Shown: positions 51,842-60,638 of the stretch, one piece after another
Layout of the letters: each line of letters begins with the position of its first letter
Position numbering within the stretch: the stretch's first letter is position 1
NCBI GenBank assembly: GCA_035995205.1
Contig: DASYKS010000114.1
Span: forward strand, 1-64,000
Source of the DNA: DASYKS01 sp035995205
GTDB lineage: Bacteria > Acidobacteriota > Thermoanaerobaculia > Multivoradales > UBA5704
Direction of reading: 5' to 3'
Length of the DNA: 64,000 nt
Translations under genes and position numbers: made by a program
The notes under the pieces: model-generated
Told to the model about the DNA's origin: nothing
Seen by the model: only the letters and a program-made list of their open reading frames with translations
Database searches by the model: none

Positions 51842-53547
51842 TTGACCTCCTTTCGAATAACACTGGCCAGCTTGTAGGCCACTGATTTGCCCAGGTCTTC
51901 GGCTGCGGCTTCACAGGCCGTCGCGCGATCGCCCTGAGAGTTGACGGCCTCGATGGAACCGAGATCGATCGAGGCATTCCCTCGCCCGGCGCGGCATCGA
52001 GCGACCAGCCGGCACGACTGTTCGGGAAAGCCGCCCAGCGAGTGCGAAGTGACGTGCGGAGGCTGTACATCGAGATGGATCGACCATCCTGCAAGTCCCG
52101 CTTCTTCGAGTCTCGCCGCCGCGCTCCGAAGGGCACTCAAGAGCGTGGACTTCGGAACCCCGGAAGCGGCCTGAATCTCGAACCTCGTCGTTCCCACCGC
52201 GATCGTCGTCGGCTTTGGAGGCGCCGGGGGTTTGGGCTTCGGTCTCGGCAAGGGCCGACCTACCGAGACCGGCCCGAAGTTTTCTTCCTTCGGACTCAAC
52301 ACCCAGTCTTTGCCAAAACGCACTCCGGCAACCGCAAGGAGAACGAGAACGGCAGGGAGCCAAATCTTTTTGACGCGGAGACTTGAGCGAATCCGCCTCG
52401 CGGCTTGGCGTCCCGAGCGCGCGGGAGCTTTGGGACGAGGGGCGGACGGGGCACGAAGGGCAGTCTGCCCGTCCTCTTCGACGACGGTCTCGGTGCCGAA
52501 GACCACCCGGGCTCCCGGAAGCCCATAGACGGCATAGGCCAGGGCCGAGGGTTCTCCGTCCCCTTGGGAAAAAGCGCTCCTCCGGGCCAGTTGAGCGGCT
52601 TCACCAAGGGACCGGCCCTCGGCAAGGGCTTGGTAGAGCTCTTCGGAGAAGCGGCATGCAATGCTGTCCCGAACCGGCCAGATCGGAGCGATAAAGGCGC
52701 CGCAGCCACAGACCTGAACCCAGGTAGGAGCCCATCCGGCAAGATGGGTCAGAGACCGGGTTTCGTGCCCGGCCCAGCACGCATTGAGGAACACCATGGG
52801 GCGCTTGCGGCGCAAGCGAGCCGAAAGGGGGCCTTCGAGCTCGGAGGGGACGAAGACTTCGTCGTCCTCCAGCGGAAGCCCGGCCTCCCATTTCGCGCCC
52901 GAGCGCCGCCCGTGGCCTACGATGTGGACAAGCTGGAAATCGGGATCGTCGAGAAAGCCCACGATCTCGTCGGAGGTCCGAACGAACCGGTCGACGGCCC
53001 GCACTCCCCGAGCGGAAGCCACGCCCTCCAGGAACGCGGTTTCTTGTGCGGCAAGCGGAAGATTCCGATCGGTCCGGAGCCCGGCGACACCGGTGACCAC
53101 GATCCGTCCGGCTGGATCCAGATCACCCACCAGCCAACGGGTCAGCTGGAAAGCGAGGCCCAGGAAGTCGTCGTCGAACGGCTCGCCGGGGCCCTCCTCG
53201 GAATAAGGCTTGACGAGCTCCCAGGGAATCCAGGGCTCGTCCGAGAGGATCATCCAAGAGATGATCTTGGTGCGAAATTCTCGATAGGCGGCTTGAAGCT
53301 CGGGAGGGAAAAGCTCTCGCCAAAGGTAGCGTCCGAGCCCATCGAGTTTTCGGGCGCTGACCAAGCTTGAAAGCGTGCCCAGCAATCGGTCTCGAAAAGC
53401 TTCGGCATCTCCCTCGAAGTGTCGCCCCAAGATGTCGCGTTGGCCACCTCCAGGCGAAACCAGGGTAAACACAAGGGAGGTACCGCGAGGGTCCTTCCGT
53501 TCGACAACCCGCATCACCAGGTCGGGTACGCTGCCTTGAGCCGTCAT
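51838..53547 (-). CDS. Membrane-anchored CHAT (caspase-like) protease with periplasmic tail
   Basis: A 569-residue protein. Residues 100-360 are a CHAT domain with His212 in IVGHGRRSG and Cys257 in VFLNACWAG. A basic linker (RSGRQAARRIRSSLRVKK) precedes one membrane helix at about 395-410 (IWLPAVLVLLAVAGV). By the positive-inside rule the protease is cytoplasmic and the last 140 residues, after a Pro-rich spacer, are periplasmic. Domain order suggests signalling from envelope to cytoplasmic protease. It is followed by the secreted CsgG-like partner with a four-base overlap. The substrate is unknown. Confidence 0.88.
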   Translation of the reverse strand: MTAQGSVPDLVMRVVERKDPRGTSLVFTLVSPGGGQRDILGRHFEGDAEAFRDRLLGTLSSLVSARKLDGLGRYLWRELFPPELQAAYREFRTKIISWMILSDEPWIPWELVKPYSEEGPGEPFDDDFLGLAFQLTRWLVGDLDPAGRIVVTGVAGLRTDRNLPLAAQETAFLEGVASARGVRAVDRFVRTSDEIVGFLDDPDFQLVHIVGHGRRSGAKWEAGLPLEDDEVFVPSELEGPLSARLRRKRPMVFLNACWAGHETRSLTHLAGWAPTWVQVCGCGAFIAPIWPVRDSIACRFSEELYQALAEGRSLGEAAQLARRSAFSQGDGEPSALAYAVYGLPGARVVFGTETVVEEDGQTALRAPSAPRPKAPARSGRQAARRIRSSLRVKKIWLPAVLVLLAVAGVRFGKDWVLSPKEENFGPVSVGRPLPRPKPKPPAPPKPTTIAVGTTRFEIQAASGVPKSTLLSALRSAAARLEEAGLAGWSIHLDVQPPHVTSHSLGGFPEQSCRLVARCRAGRGNASIDLGSIEAVNSQGDRATACEAAAEDLGKSVAYKLASVIRKEVK

Positions 53548-53707
53548 TCCTCGATTTGCGGCTCCGGCGAGCCGCCCCTCCCCAAAGTAGCTTCGTCACA
53601 AGCAGGCCAAACTTCCTCCCTAGACGCGACAATCCGAAACAAAAGAGGTCGGTGGCCGCGTCGAGTTTCTGTCTTCACCTAACAAAACCTCAGGTGAGGC
53701 GAACCTC

Positions 53708-53735
53708 TTGCAAAACCGACCGGTCGTGCTATTCT
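53708..53735 (+). promoter_or_regulatory. Promoter with TetR-type operator
   Basis: TTGCAA (53708) and TATTCT (53730) are 16 bp apart. Between them is the perfect palindrome CGACCGGTCG (53717-53726), a form often bound by TetR-family repressors. The regulator's GTG lies seven bases after the -10 box, so its mRNA would be almost leaderless. Confidence 0.6.
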
Positions 53736-53741
53736 TTCGTC

Positions 53742-54356
53742 GTGCGAAAAGGCGAGGCCACTCGGCAGCAGATCGTGGACACCGCGCTCCAGCGGGCTTC
53801 GGAGCTGGGGTTGGAGGGTGTGACGCTCGGTCGGTTGGCCGAGGAGCTGCAGATCTCGAAGAGCGGCCTGTTCGCGCATTTCAAGTCGAAAGAGGCGCTT
53901 CAGATCGCGGTGCTCGAAGAGGCGATCGAGCGATTCACGGAGCGGGTCGTCCGCCCGATGCTGGTCAAGCCGCGTGGGGCGCCGCGAGTGCGCGAGCTGT
54001 TCGAGCGCTGGATCGCCTGGTTTCAAGGCGAGACCGACACCGCCGAGGAAGAGATCCTGGGCTGCCCGTTCCTCTCGCTTTCCTCCGAATACGACGACCG
54101 GCCCGGCGCGGTGCGCGACGCTCTTGTCCGCTGCCAGAAGGATTGGATCGCCACGGTCGCCAAGGCGGCGACGCTGGCCGTCCGTGAAGGACATTTCCGC
54201 GCCGACCTCGACCCGGAGCAGTTCGCCTTCGAGTTCAAAGGCATCGGCATGGCCCTCCAGCACGCCGCGAAATTGGTGGCCGATCCGACCGCCGAGCGTC
54301 GAGCGCGGGCGGCGTTCGCTCGTCTGCTCGCCGACGCGAGCGCGCCGCTTCAATAA
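53742..54356 (+). CDS. TetR-family transcriptional regulator
   Basis: A 204-residue protein. The N-terminal helix-turn-helix reads ATRQQIVDTALQRASELGLE, then GVTLGRLAEELQISKSGLFA with HFKSKEAL. The C-terminal ligand domain has CPFLSLSSEYDDRPGAVRDA, as in TetR regulators with a TetR_C_11-like region. The start is GTG 53742. A palindrome lies between its -35 and -10 boxes, so it probably represses itself. The hydrolase gene 27 bp downstream is its likely target and co-transcript. Confidence 0.93.
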   Translation: MRKGEATRQQIVDTALQRASELGLEGVTLGRLAEELQISKSGLFAHFKSKEALQIAVLEEAIERFTERVVRPMLVKPRGAPRVRELFERWIAWFQGETDTAEEEILGCPFLSLSSEYDDRPGAVRDALVRCQKDWIATVAKAATLAVREGHFRADLDPEQFAFEFKGIGMALQHAAKLVADPTAERRARAAFARLLADASAPLQ

Positions 54357-54383
54357 AGAAACTCGTCCCCTGAGGAGCGCGAA

Positions 54384-55271
54384 ATGAGCCACCCCCTGAG
54401 CCAGCCTTCTCTGTCCGAAAAAAGCACGATCGATCGTTTACGCCCGATCCCCTTCCCCGGCTGGCTGCGCGCAGGATTCAGCCTCGCCGGGGGGTTCGCG
54501 CCGAGCGCCACTGCGCGCGTGGCCCGGCGCCTCTTTTTCACTCCGCCCCCAAGCCGGATGCGGCCGGAGCAGCGGGATCTCCTGGCGCGGGCACAGCGGT
54601 TCGAGCTGCGCACCCCCGACGGCCCGGTGGTCGGTTGGTCCTGGGGCCAGGGCGATCCGGTCCTCTTGATCCACGGCTGGGGTGGACACGCGGGGCAATT
54701 CGCGAATTTCGTCGAGCCGCTGGTCGCCCAAGGGCACCGGGCGGTGGCGCTCGACGTGCCCGGCCACGGCAGCTCGGGCGGGTCGCTCTCTTCGCTGCGC
54801 CACTTCGCGACCGCGATCGAAAAAGCGGGCGAGCTGTTCTCACCGTTTTCCGGAATGATCGCCCACAGCTTCGGCTGCGCCGGGGCGACCTACGCGATCT
54901 CTCGCGGCCTGAACATCAAGAAAGCCGTCTACCTCGCCCCGCCCGCCGGCTGGGAGAACTTCCTCGGCCGCATGCGCCGGGGCCTCGGCTGGAACGACGA
55001 GGTCGAACGCCGCTTCCGCCGCATGTCCGAAACCTGGCTGAGAATCGGTTTCGACGAAGCGGAGCCCCGTCGCTTGGCGCCCAAGATCGACCTACCCCTT
55101 CTGGTGATCCACGACCGTGCGGACGACGAGGTTCCGTTCGAGGACGGGGAGGAGCTCGTAAGGGTGTGGCCCGGTGCGCGGATCGTGGCGACCGAAGGGT
55201 TGGGGCACCACAGGCCGCTGCGGGATGGTGTGACGATTGCGCGGGCGGTGGGGTTCTTGGGGGAGAGCTGA
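54384..55271 (+). CDS. Alpha/beta hydrolase
   Basis: A 295-residue alpha/beta-fold hydrolase. VLLIHGWGGHAGQFANFV has the oxyanion HG motif, the nucleophile Ser is in IAHSFGCAGA, the Asp is in IHDRADDEVPF and the His is in GLGHHRPL. The N-terminal part (residues 20-50) is hydrophobic but not a clear signal. The substrate is unknown; control by the adjacent TetR regulator suggests a detoxification or lipid role. GAGGAGCGCGAA precedes its ATG. Confidence 0.92.
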   Translation: MSHPLSQPSLSEKSTIDRLRPIPFPGWLRAGFSLAGGFAPSATARVARRLFFTPPPSRMRPEQRDLLARAQRFELRTPDGPVVGWSWGQGDPVLLIHGWGGHAGQFANFVEPLVAQGHRAVALDVPGHGSSGGSLSSLRHFATAIEKAGELFSPFSGMIAHSFGCAGATYAISRGLNIKKAVYLAPPAGWENFLGRMRRGLGWNDEVERRFRRMSETWLRIGFDEAEPRRLAPKIDLPLLVIHDRADDEVPFEDGEELVRVWPGARIVATEGLGHHRPLRDGVTIARAVGFLGES

Positions 55272-55362
55272 GGTCGCCGGCGGCAATAGGCGAGGTAGGG
55301 CTCAAGTTTCGCCGTTTGCCCGTTCGCTTGAATCGCGCGCCTCCATGGAGGATGATCGCCCC

Positions 55363-55605
55363 ATGGTTACCACGGTCACTCAGAAGAACACGGTCGCGAT
55401 CCCCCCCGAAGTCGGGCAGAAGCTAGGAATCAAACCCGGCTGGAAGCTTGATTGGCAGCCCGTCGAAGGCCGGGAGGAGATTCTGATTCGGGTGATCCCC
55501 AGCCGTGGCGAACTCGCGCTCCGACTACTGGGCGCAAGCCGCAGGTTTTCGCCCGATCGCGATGCTGTCGCAGAGCTCGTGGCGGAACGTGAGGCCGAAG
55601 GGTAA
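55363..55605 (+). CDS. AbrB/SpoVT-type antitoxin
   Basis: An 80-residue protein whose N-terminus (TTVTQKNTVAIPPEVGQKLG, then IKPGWKLDWQPV) is the swapped-hairpin AbrB DNA-binding domain of VapB-type antitoxins. The C-terminal SPDRDAVAELVAEREAEG is the toxin-binding helix. GGAGG lies 11 bases before ATG 55363. The PIN toxin frame begins five bases after its stop. Confidence 0.9.
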   Translation: MVTTVTQKNTVAIPPEVGQKLGIKPGWKLDWQPVEGREEILIRVIPSRGELALRLLGASRRFSPDRDAVAELVAEREAEG

Positions 55606-55610
55606 GTAAC

Positions 55611-56045
55611 CTGCGCTTTCTCCTCGACACCTCCGCATTGATCGCCCACAGCCGCCAAGAGCCTGGCTGGGAGCGCGTCCACGAGCTGCTCGCGACGGAA
55701 GACTCTGAGGTCTTAGCGGCCAGCCTTTCGCTCACCGAGCTCGCCCGGCGTCTGTGCGAGCTGGGCGCAACGGACGAAGAGGCGCGCCGCACCGCCGAGG
55801 GCTACCAGGAATTGCTGGATGAGATCGTTCCTATCGATGAATGGGTTGCCCTGTCCGCATTCGACCTCGGCCGCCAAACGCCCAAACGCATTCCTCTCGT
55901 CGACGCCCTGATTGCCGCGGCTGCCCGCGAGCTGGATGCCTGCCTCGTGCATCGGGATGGCCACATGGCACAGATTCCGGCTCACCTGGTCGAGCAGATC
56001 AATCTTGCAGGAGAACCGGTTTCGGAAACGCCCAAAGAGGCGTAA
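55611..56045 (+). CDS. PIN-domain toxin with a CTG start
   Basis: A 144-residue PIN-domain RNase: FLLDTSALIAHSRQEPGWE with Asp6, Glu43 in LSLTELARR, Asp98 in IPLVDALIAAAA and Asp116 in HRDGHMA. The only in-frame codon that can start it without losing Asp6 is CTG 55611, because a stop lies at 55590 and no ATG, GTG or TTG intervenes. TTG 55638 would remove the first catalytic Asp. Either CTG is used after GAAGGG, or the original start was lost and the toxin is silent. Confidence 0.82.
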   Translation: MRFLLDTSALIAHSRQEPGWERVHELLATEDSEVLAASLSLTELARRLCELGATDEEARRTAEGYQELLDEIVPIDEWVALSAFDLGRQTPKRIPLVDALIAAAARELDACLVHRDGHMAQIPAHLVEQINLAGEPVSETPKEA

Positions 56046-56070
56046 ACTAGGCGGTCCACGAGGTGGAGCC

Positions 56071-59000
56071 ATGCTCTCTCTGAAACCACCCAAGACCTCC
56101 CCCCTAGCCCCCTTCCACCCGGCCGTCGCGGCCTGGTTCGAGCGGCGCCTGGGCGCTCCGACCGAGGTTCAGGCGCTTGCCTGGCCGGAGATTCGTGCCG
56201 GGCATTCGGTGCTCGTCGCGGCTCCGACTGGCTCCGGTAAGACGCTGGCCGCGTTCCTTGCCGCGATCGATGTTTTGGTCCGCCGCGGGCTGGAAGGTGA
56301 GCTGACCGATGCGACCGAGGTGCTCTACGTCTCGCCGCTCAAGGCGCTGTCGAACGACGTCGAGAAGAATCTGGCCGAGCCGTTGGCGGGGATTCGCGCG
56401 GAGTTGGCTGGGATGGAACTTCCGGACGTCGAGATCCGGACGATGTTGCGGACGGGGGACACTCCGGCCGCGACGCGGACCGCGATGGCTCGGCGGCCTC
56501 CTCATCTCCTGGTGACCACGCCGGAGAGCCTCTACATTCTTCTCACCAGCGAGTCGGGGCGGCGGATGCTGTCGACCGTGCGCACCGTGATCGTGGACGA
56601 GATCCATGCCGTCGCGGGCTCGAAGCGAGGGTCGCATCTGGCGCTTTCGCTGGCGCGGCTCGAATCGCTGGTCGAATCGAACGGCGGTTCTCTTTCTCGC
56701 ATTGGCCTTTCGGCGACCCAGAAGCCAATCGAGGAGATCGGCCGGTTCCTGGCGGGCCGCGACGCTCACGGCCTGCCACGGCCGATTTCGATCGTTGACG
56801 TCGGCAGGAAACGCCGGATCGATGCGGAGGTGACGCTCCCGGGCTCTCCCCTTTCGGCGGTGATGTCGGGCGAGGTGTGGGACGAGGTCTACGACATTCT
56901 GGCCGATCAGGTCCGCGCGCACCGGACGACTTTGATTTTCGCCAACACCCGGCGGCTGGCGGAACGGGCCGCACGGCATCTGGAGACCCGGCTGGGCGAG
57001 GGTCGTGTGTCCTCTCACCATGGCAGCCTGTCGCGCGATCGGCGGCTCGCGGTCGAGGATCGCTTGAAGCGCGGCGAGCTCGCCGCCTTGGTCGCCACTT
57101 CGTCGTTGGAATTGGGGATCGACATCGGGGCGGTCGATCTGGTCTGCCAGCTCGGCTCGACGCGCGCGATCTCGACGCTGCTCCAGCGCGCGGGGCGTTC
57201 CGGGCATCAGGTGGGCGGCACGCCGAAGGTGCGGATTTTCCCGACCACGCTCGGCGAGCTGGCCGAGGCGGCGGCGCTGCTGGACGCGTTGCGCCGTGGC
57301 GAGCTCGACCGGGTGGTGATTCCGCAGGCTCCGCTCGACATTTTGGCGCAGCAGATCACCGCGGAGGTCGCGGCCGGCGAGCGCCCGGTCGATGAGCTGT
57401 TCGCTCTGGTTCGGCGGGCCGAGCCCTACCGCGAGCTGGCGCGCGAGGATTTCGACACGGTGGTCGATTCGCTCGCGAACGGCTATGCGACGACCGGCGG
57501 CCGGCGCGGCGCGCACCTTCATCTCGATCAGGTTCACGGCATTCTCCGGCCGCGGCGCGGCGCGCGGCTGGCCGCGATCACCTCGGGCGGCGCGATCCCG
57601 GACACCGCGGACTACGCGGTGCTACTCGAACCGGCCGGAATGCCGATCGGCACGGTCCACGAGGACTTCGCGGTCGAGAGCATTCAGGGCGACGTGTTCC
57701 AGCTCGGCAACGCCTCGTGGCGGATTCTGCGGGTCGAGCCGGGGAAGGTCCGGGTGGAGGACGCGCACGGCGCGGCGCCGACCATCCCCTTTTGGCTCGG
57801 CGAGGCGGCGGGGCGGACGGACGAGCTGTCCGCTTCGGTCGCGCGGCTTTACTCCGAAGTCGAGATACGCCTCGAATCTGGCGACCCGGACGGCTTACAG
57901 ATTGCGATCGCCTGGCTCGAACAGGAGGTGGGCCTCGGCGCCGACGCCGCGCGGGAGCTGGCCGAGCACCTTGCCACAGCGCGCGCCGCGCTCGGCGCCT
58001 TGCCGACGGACGAGACGCTGGTCGCCGAGCGGTTCTTCGACGAGGCGGGCGATCAGCACATGGTGATCCATTCGCCGTACGGCAGCCGGCTCAACCGGGC
58101 GTGGGGGCTCGCGCTACGCAAGCGGTTCTGCCAGAGCTTCAATTTCGAGCTGCAGGCGGCGGCCGACGAAGACTCGATCGTGCTTTCGCTCGGGCCGACC
58201 CACAGCTTTCCGCTCGAAGACGCGTTCGACTTCCTGCACTCCGGCACGGTGCGCGGGGTGCTCGAACAGGCGGTGCTCGATGCGCCGCTCTTCCCCATCC
58301 GCTGGCGCTGGAACGCGACGCGATCGCTCGCCGTGCTGCGTTTCCGCGGCGGCCGGCGGACGCCCGCTCCTCTGCTCCGCCAGCAGGCGGAGGATCTCGC
58401 CGCGGTGGTGTTCCCCGATCAGCTCGCCTGCCTGGAAAACATCGTCGGCGAGCGCGAGATCCCGAACCATCCTCTCGTCCGCCAGACGCTCGTCGACTGC
58501 CTCGAAGAGTCGATGGACATCGAGGGACTGGAGGCGCTGCTCAAGCGGCTCGAACGGGGCGAGCTGCGTCGGGTCGCGCGCGACCTGGCCGAGCCGTCGC
58601 CGCTCGCCGCGCAGATCCTCGCCGCCCGGCCTTACTCGTACCTCGACGACGCGCCGCTCGAAGAGCGCAGGACGCAGGCCGTACGCACGCGGCGCTGGCT
58701 CGATCCGAAGACCGCCTCGGACCTGGGCGCCCTCGACCTCGAAGCGATCGAGCGGGTCCGTGCCGAGGCGTGGCCCGATCCGCGCGACGCCGAAGAGTTG
58801 AACGATGCGCTCGCGACGATCGGTTTTCTGACCGAGGCCGAAGGTCGCGCCTCCGGCTGGGAGCCGCTGTTCCACTCCCTCGTCGAGACGCGCCGGGCGG
58901 CTGTGCTTCGCGGCGCGCGAAACCAGCCGCTCTGGGTCGCGGCGGAGCGGCTGCCGGACCTGCTTGGGGTCGTTGAGAGTCCGGAGATGTCGCCTCCGAT

Positions 59001-60591
59001 CGAGGCGCCGCCGCGGGTCAAAGCTCCGGAATCGCGCGAGGCGGCCCTGGTCGCCCTCCTTCGCGGCCGGCTCTCGGCCCTCGGGCCCGTCACCGTCGAA
59101 GCGCTCGGCGCCCCGCTGGGAATCTCGCTCGGCGAGACCGCCACGGCGCTCGCCGCGCTCGAAGGGGAGGGGAGCGCGATGCGCGGCCGGTTCACTCCCG
59201 GCGTGACGAGCGAAGAGTGGTGCGACCGGCGGCTCCTCGCGCGCATCCACCGGGCAACGATCGAGCGGCTGCGGCGCGAGATCGAGCCGGTCTCGGCGGC
59301 GGACCTGCTCCGGTTCTTAGGCCTGTGGCAACGCGCGGTTCCGGGCTCCCGGGCGCGCGGCGCGGAAGGGCTCGCCGCGGTGCTCGCCCAGCTAGAAGGG
59401 TTCGAAGCACCGGCGGGAGTCTGGGAGAGCGAGATCCTGCCCGCACGGGTAGAGGGCTACGACCCGGCCTGGCTCGACGCGCTCTGCTTTTCCGGCCGGC
59501 TGCTCTGGCGCCGGGCGAGTCCGCCCGCAAGCTCCGCCGCCAAGCCCCGGAGCACCGGACGCGGCGGGCCGGTGCGCGCCACGCCGATCGCGTTCTTCGC
59601 CCGCGAAACCATGCCGGCCTGGGAGGCGCAGATCTCAGCCTCCGGAGCGGAGGAGATCGCGAGCCTGTCGAACGAGGCGCAGACCGTTCACGCCGCGCTT
59701 CGGCAGAGGGGCGCTTCGTTCTCCGCCGATCTCGTCCGCGCGACCGGGCTCCTGCCCAATCGGCTCGACGCTGCCCTCGGCGAATTGGTCGCGCGCGGCC
59801 TCGCCGCGGCGGACGGGTTCGCCGGGCTGCGCTCTCTGATCGGCCCCGCCGATCGACGGATCGCCGCGGCCAAGCGGCGGAACGGCCACGCAGGAGGCCT
59901 CGGTCCGATCGGCCCGGCCGGCCGCTGGGCGCTGCTCGCGTCAACCTCCGCGGAGTCCGCGGCGGAAATTTCGGCGAACGATTCCGAAGATGCCGCTGCC
60001 GAGATCGCCGCGCGAACTCTGCTCTCGCGCTATGGCGTGGTACTCCGGAAGCTCTTGGAGCGCGAGTCGCTCGCGCCGCCCTGGCGCTCGCTGCTGCGCG
60101 CATTCCATCGCCTGGAGGCGCGGGGCGAAATTCGCGGCGGCCGGTTCGTCCATGGATTTTCCGGCGAGCAGTTCGCGCTGCCCGAGGCGGTCGGCCAGCT
60201 GCGGCGGATGCGCCGCGAGGAGCCGGCCGGCGCGTTGGTCGCGATCAGCGCGGCCGACCCGCTCAATCTGGCGGGCATCCTCACCCCGGGCGAGCGGATT
60301 TCGGCGGTCGCCGGGCAGCGGATTCTGTTGCGCGACGGACTGCCGATCGCCCATCTCGCCGGGCGCGAGGTCCGTTACCTGACCGAAAACCCCGAGATCG
60401 ACGCGGCGGAGGCGTGGCGCATCGAAGACGCGCTACGCCGGCCCTCCGCGACGCGAGGGGTTGCCGGAATCCCCGGCGGGATCTCTGGAAGCAGGGTTAC
60501 CCGACGCCCCCGCGGCGCCCGCCTTCCTCCGATCGCTTCGCCTGAAAAGAAAATCGCCGTGAAACCCGTCGAAGCCCAATTCCTGCCGTAG
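56071..60591 (+). CDS. lhr: Lhr-family DNA helicase, full length
   Basis: A 1506-residue superfamily 2 helicase, near the 1538 of E. coli Lhr. Motif I APTGSGKT (51-58), DEIH (motif II), SAT (III), TSSLELGID and QRAGRSGH (VI) lie in the first 450 residues. The winged-helix and Lhr-core domains follow (HMVIHSPYGSRLNRAWGLAL near 670). The C-terminal 600 residues match the additional Lhr-CTD, so this is the long form linked to DNA repair. ATG 56071 has GGTGGAG ahead. Its TAG stop is part of a REP-like palindrome. Confidence 0.95.
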   Translation: MLSLKPPKTSPLAPFHPAVAAWFERRLGAPTEVQALAWPEIRAGHSVLVAAPTGSGKTLAAFLAAIDVLVRRGLEGELTDATEVLYVSPLKALSNDVEKNLAEPLAGIRAELAGMELPDVEIRTMLRTGDTPAATRTAMARRPPHLLVTTPESLYILLTSESGRRMLSTVRTVIVDEIHAVAGSKRGSHLALSLARLESLVESNGGSLSRIGLSATQKPIEEIGRFLAGRDAHGLPRPISIVDVGRKRRIDAEVTLPGSPLSAVMSGEVWDEVYDILADQVRAHRTTLIFANTRRLAERAARHLETRLGEGRVSSHHGSLSRDRRLAVEDRLKRGELAALVATSSLELGIDIGAVDLVCQLGSTRAISTLLQRAGRSGHQVGGTPKVRIFPTTLGELAEAAALLDALRRGELDRVVIPQAPLDILAQQITAEVAAGERPVDELFALVRRAEPYRELAREDFDTVVDSLANGYATTGGRRGAHLHLDQVHGILRPRRGARLAAITSGGAIPDTADYAVLLEPAGMPIGTVHEDFAVESIQGDVFQLGNASWRILRVEPGKVRVEDAHGAAPTIPFWLGEAAGRTDELSASVARLYSEVEIRLESGDPDGLQIAIAWLEQEVGLGADAARELAEHLATARAALGALPTDETLVAERFFDEAGDQHMVIHSPYGSRLNRAWGLALRKRFCQSFNFELQAAADEDSIVLSLGPTHSFPLEDAFDFLHSGTVRGVLEQAVLDAPLFPIRWRWNATRSLAVLRFRGGRRTPAPLLRQQAEDLAAVVFPDQLACLENIVGEREIPNHPLVRQTLVDCLEESMDIEGLEALLKRLERGELRRVARDLAEPSPLAAQILAARPYSYLDDAPLEERRTQAVRTRRWLDPKTASDLGALDLEAIERVRAEAWPDPRDAEELNDALATIGFLTEAEGRASGWEPLFHSLVETRRAAVLRGARNQPLWVAAERLPDLLGVVESPEMSPPIEAPPRVKAPESREAALVALLRGRLSALGPVTVEALGAPLGISLGETATALAALEGEGSAMRGRFTPGVTSEEWCDRRLLARIHRATIERLRREIEPVSAADLLRFLGLWQRAVPGSRARGAEGLAAVLAQLEGFEAPAGVWESEILPARVEGYDPAWLDALCFSGRLLWRRASPPASSAAKPRSTGRGGPVRATPIAFFARETMPAWEAQISASGAEEIASLSNEAQTVHAALRQRGASFSADLVRATGLLPNRLDAALGELVARGLAAADGFAGLRSLIGPADRRIAAAKRRNGHAGGLGPIGPAGRWALLASTSAESAAEISANDSEDAAAEIAARTLLSRYGVVLRKLLERESLAPPWRSLLRAFHRLEARGEIRGGRFVHGFSGEQFALPEAVGQLRRMRREEPAGALVAISAADPLNLAGILTPGERISAVAGQRILLRDGLPIAHLAGREVRYLTENPEIDAAEAWRIEDALRRPSATRGVAGIPGGISGSRVTRRPRGARLPPIASPEKKIAVKPVEAQFLP

Positions 60592-60609
60592 GGGCGCATG
60601 CTGCGCCCC
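60588..60609. repeat. REP-like palindrome covering the lhr stop codon
   Basis: GTA then GGGGCGC-ATGCT-GCGCCCC (60591-60609) is a perfect 7-bp stem. The lhr stop TAG (60589-60591) lies within the GTAGGGG consensus also found at 3264 and 33043. It separates lhr from the convergent lipoprotein gene. Confidence 0.65.
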
Positions 60610-60638
60610 TTGTACACTACGCTCGGTTCGCTTCGTTC

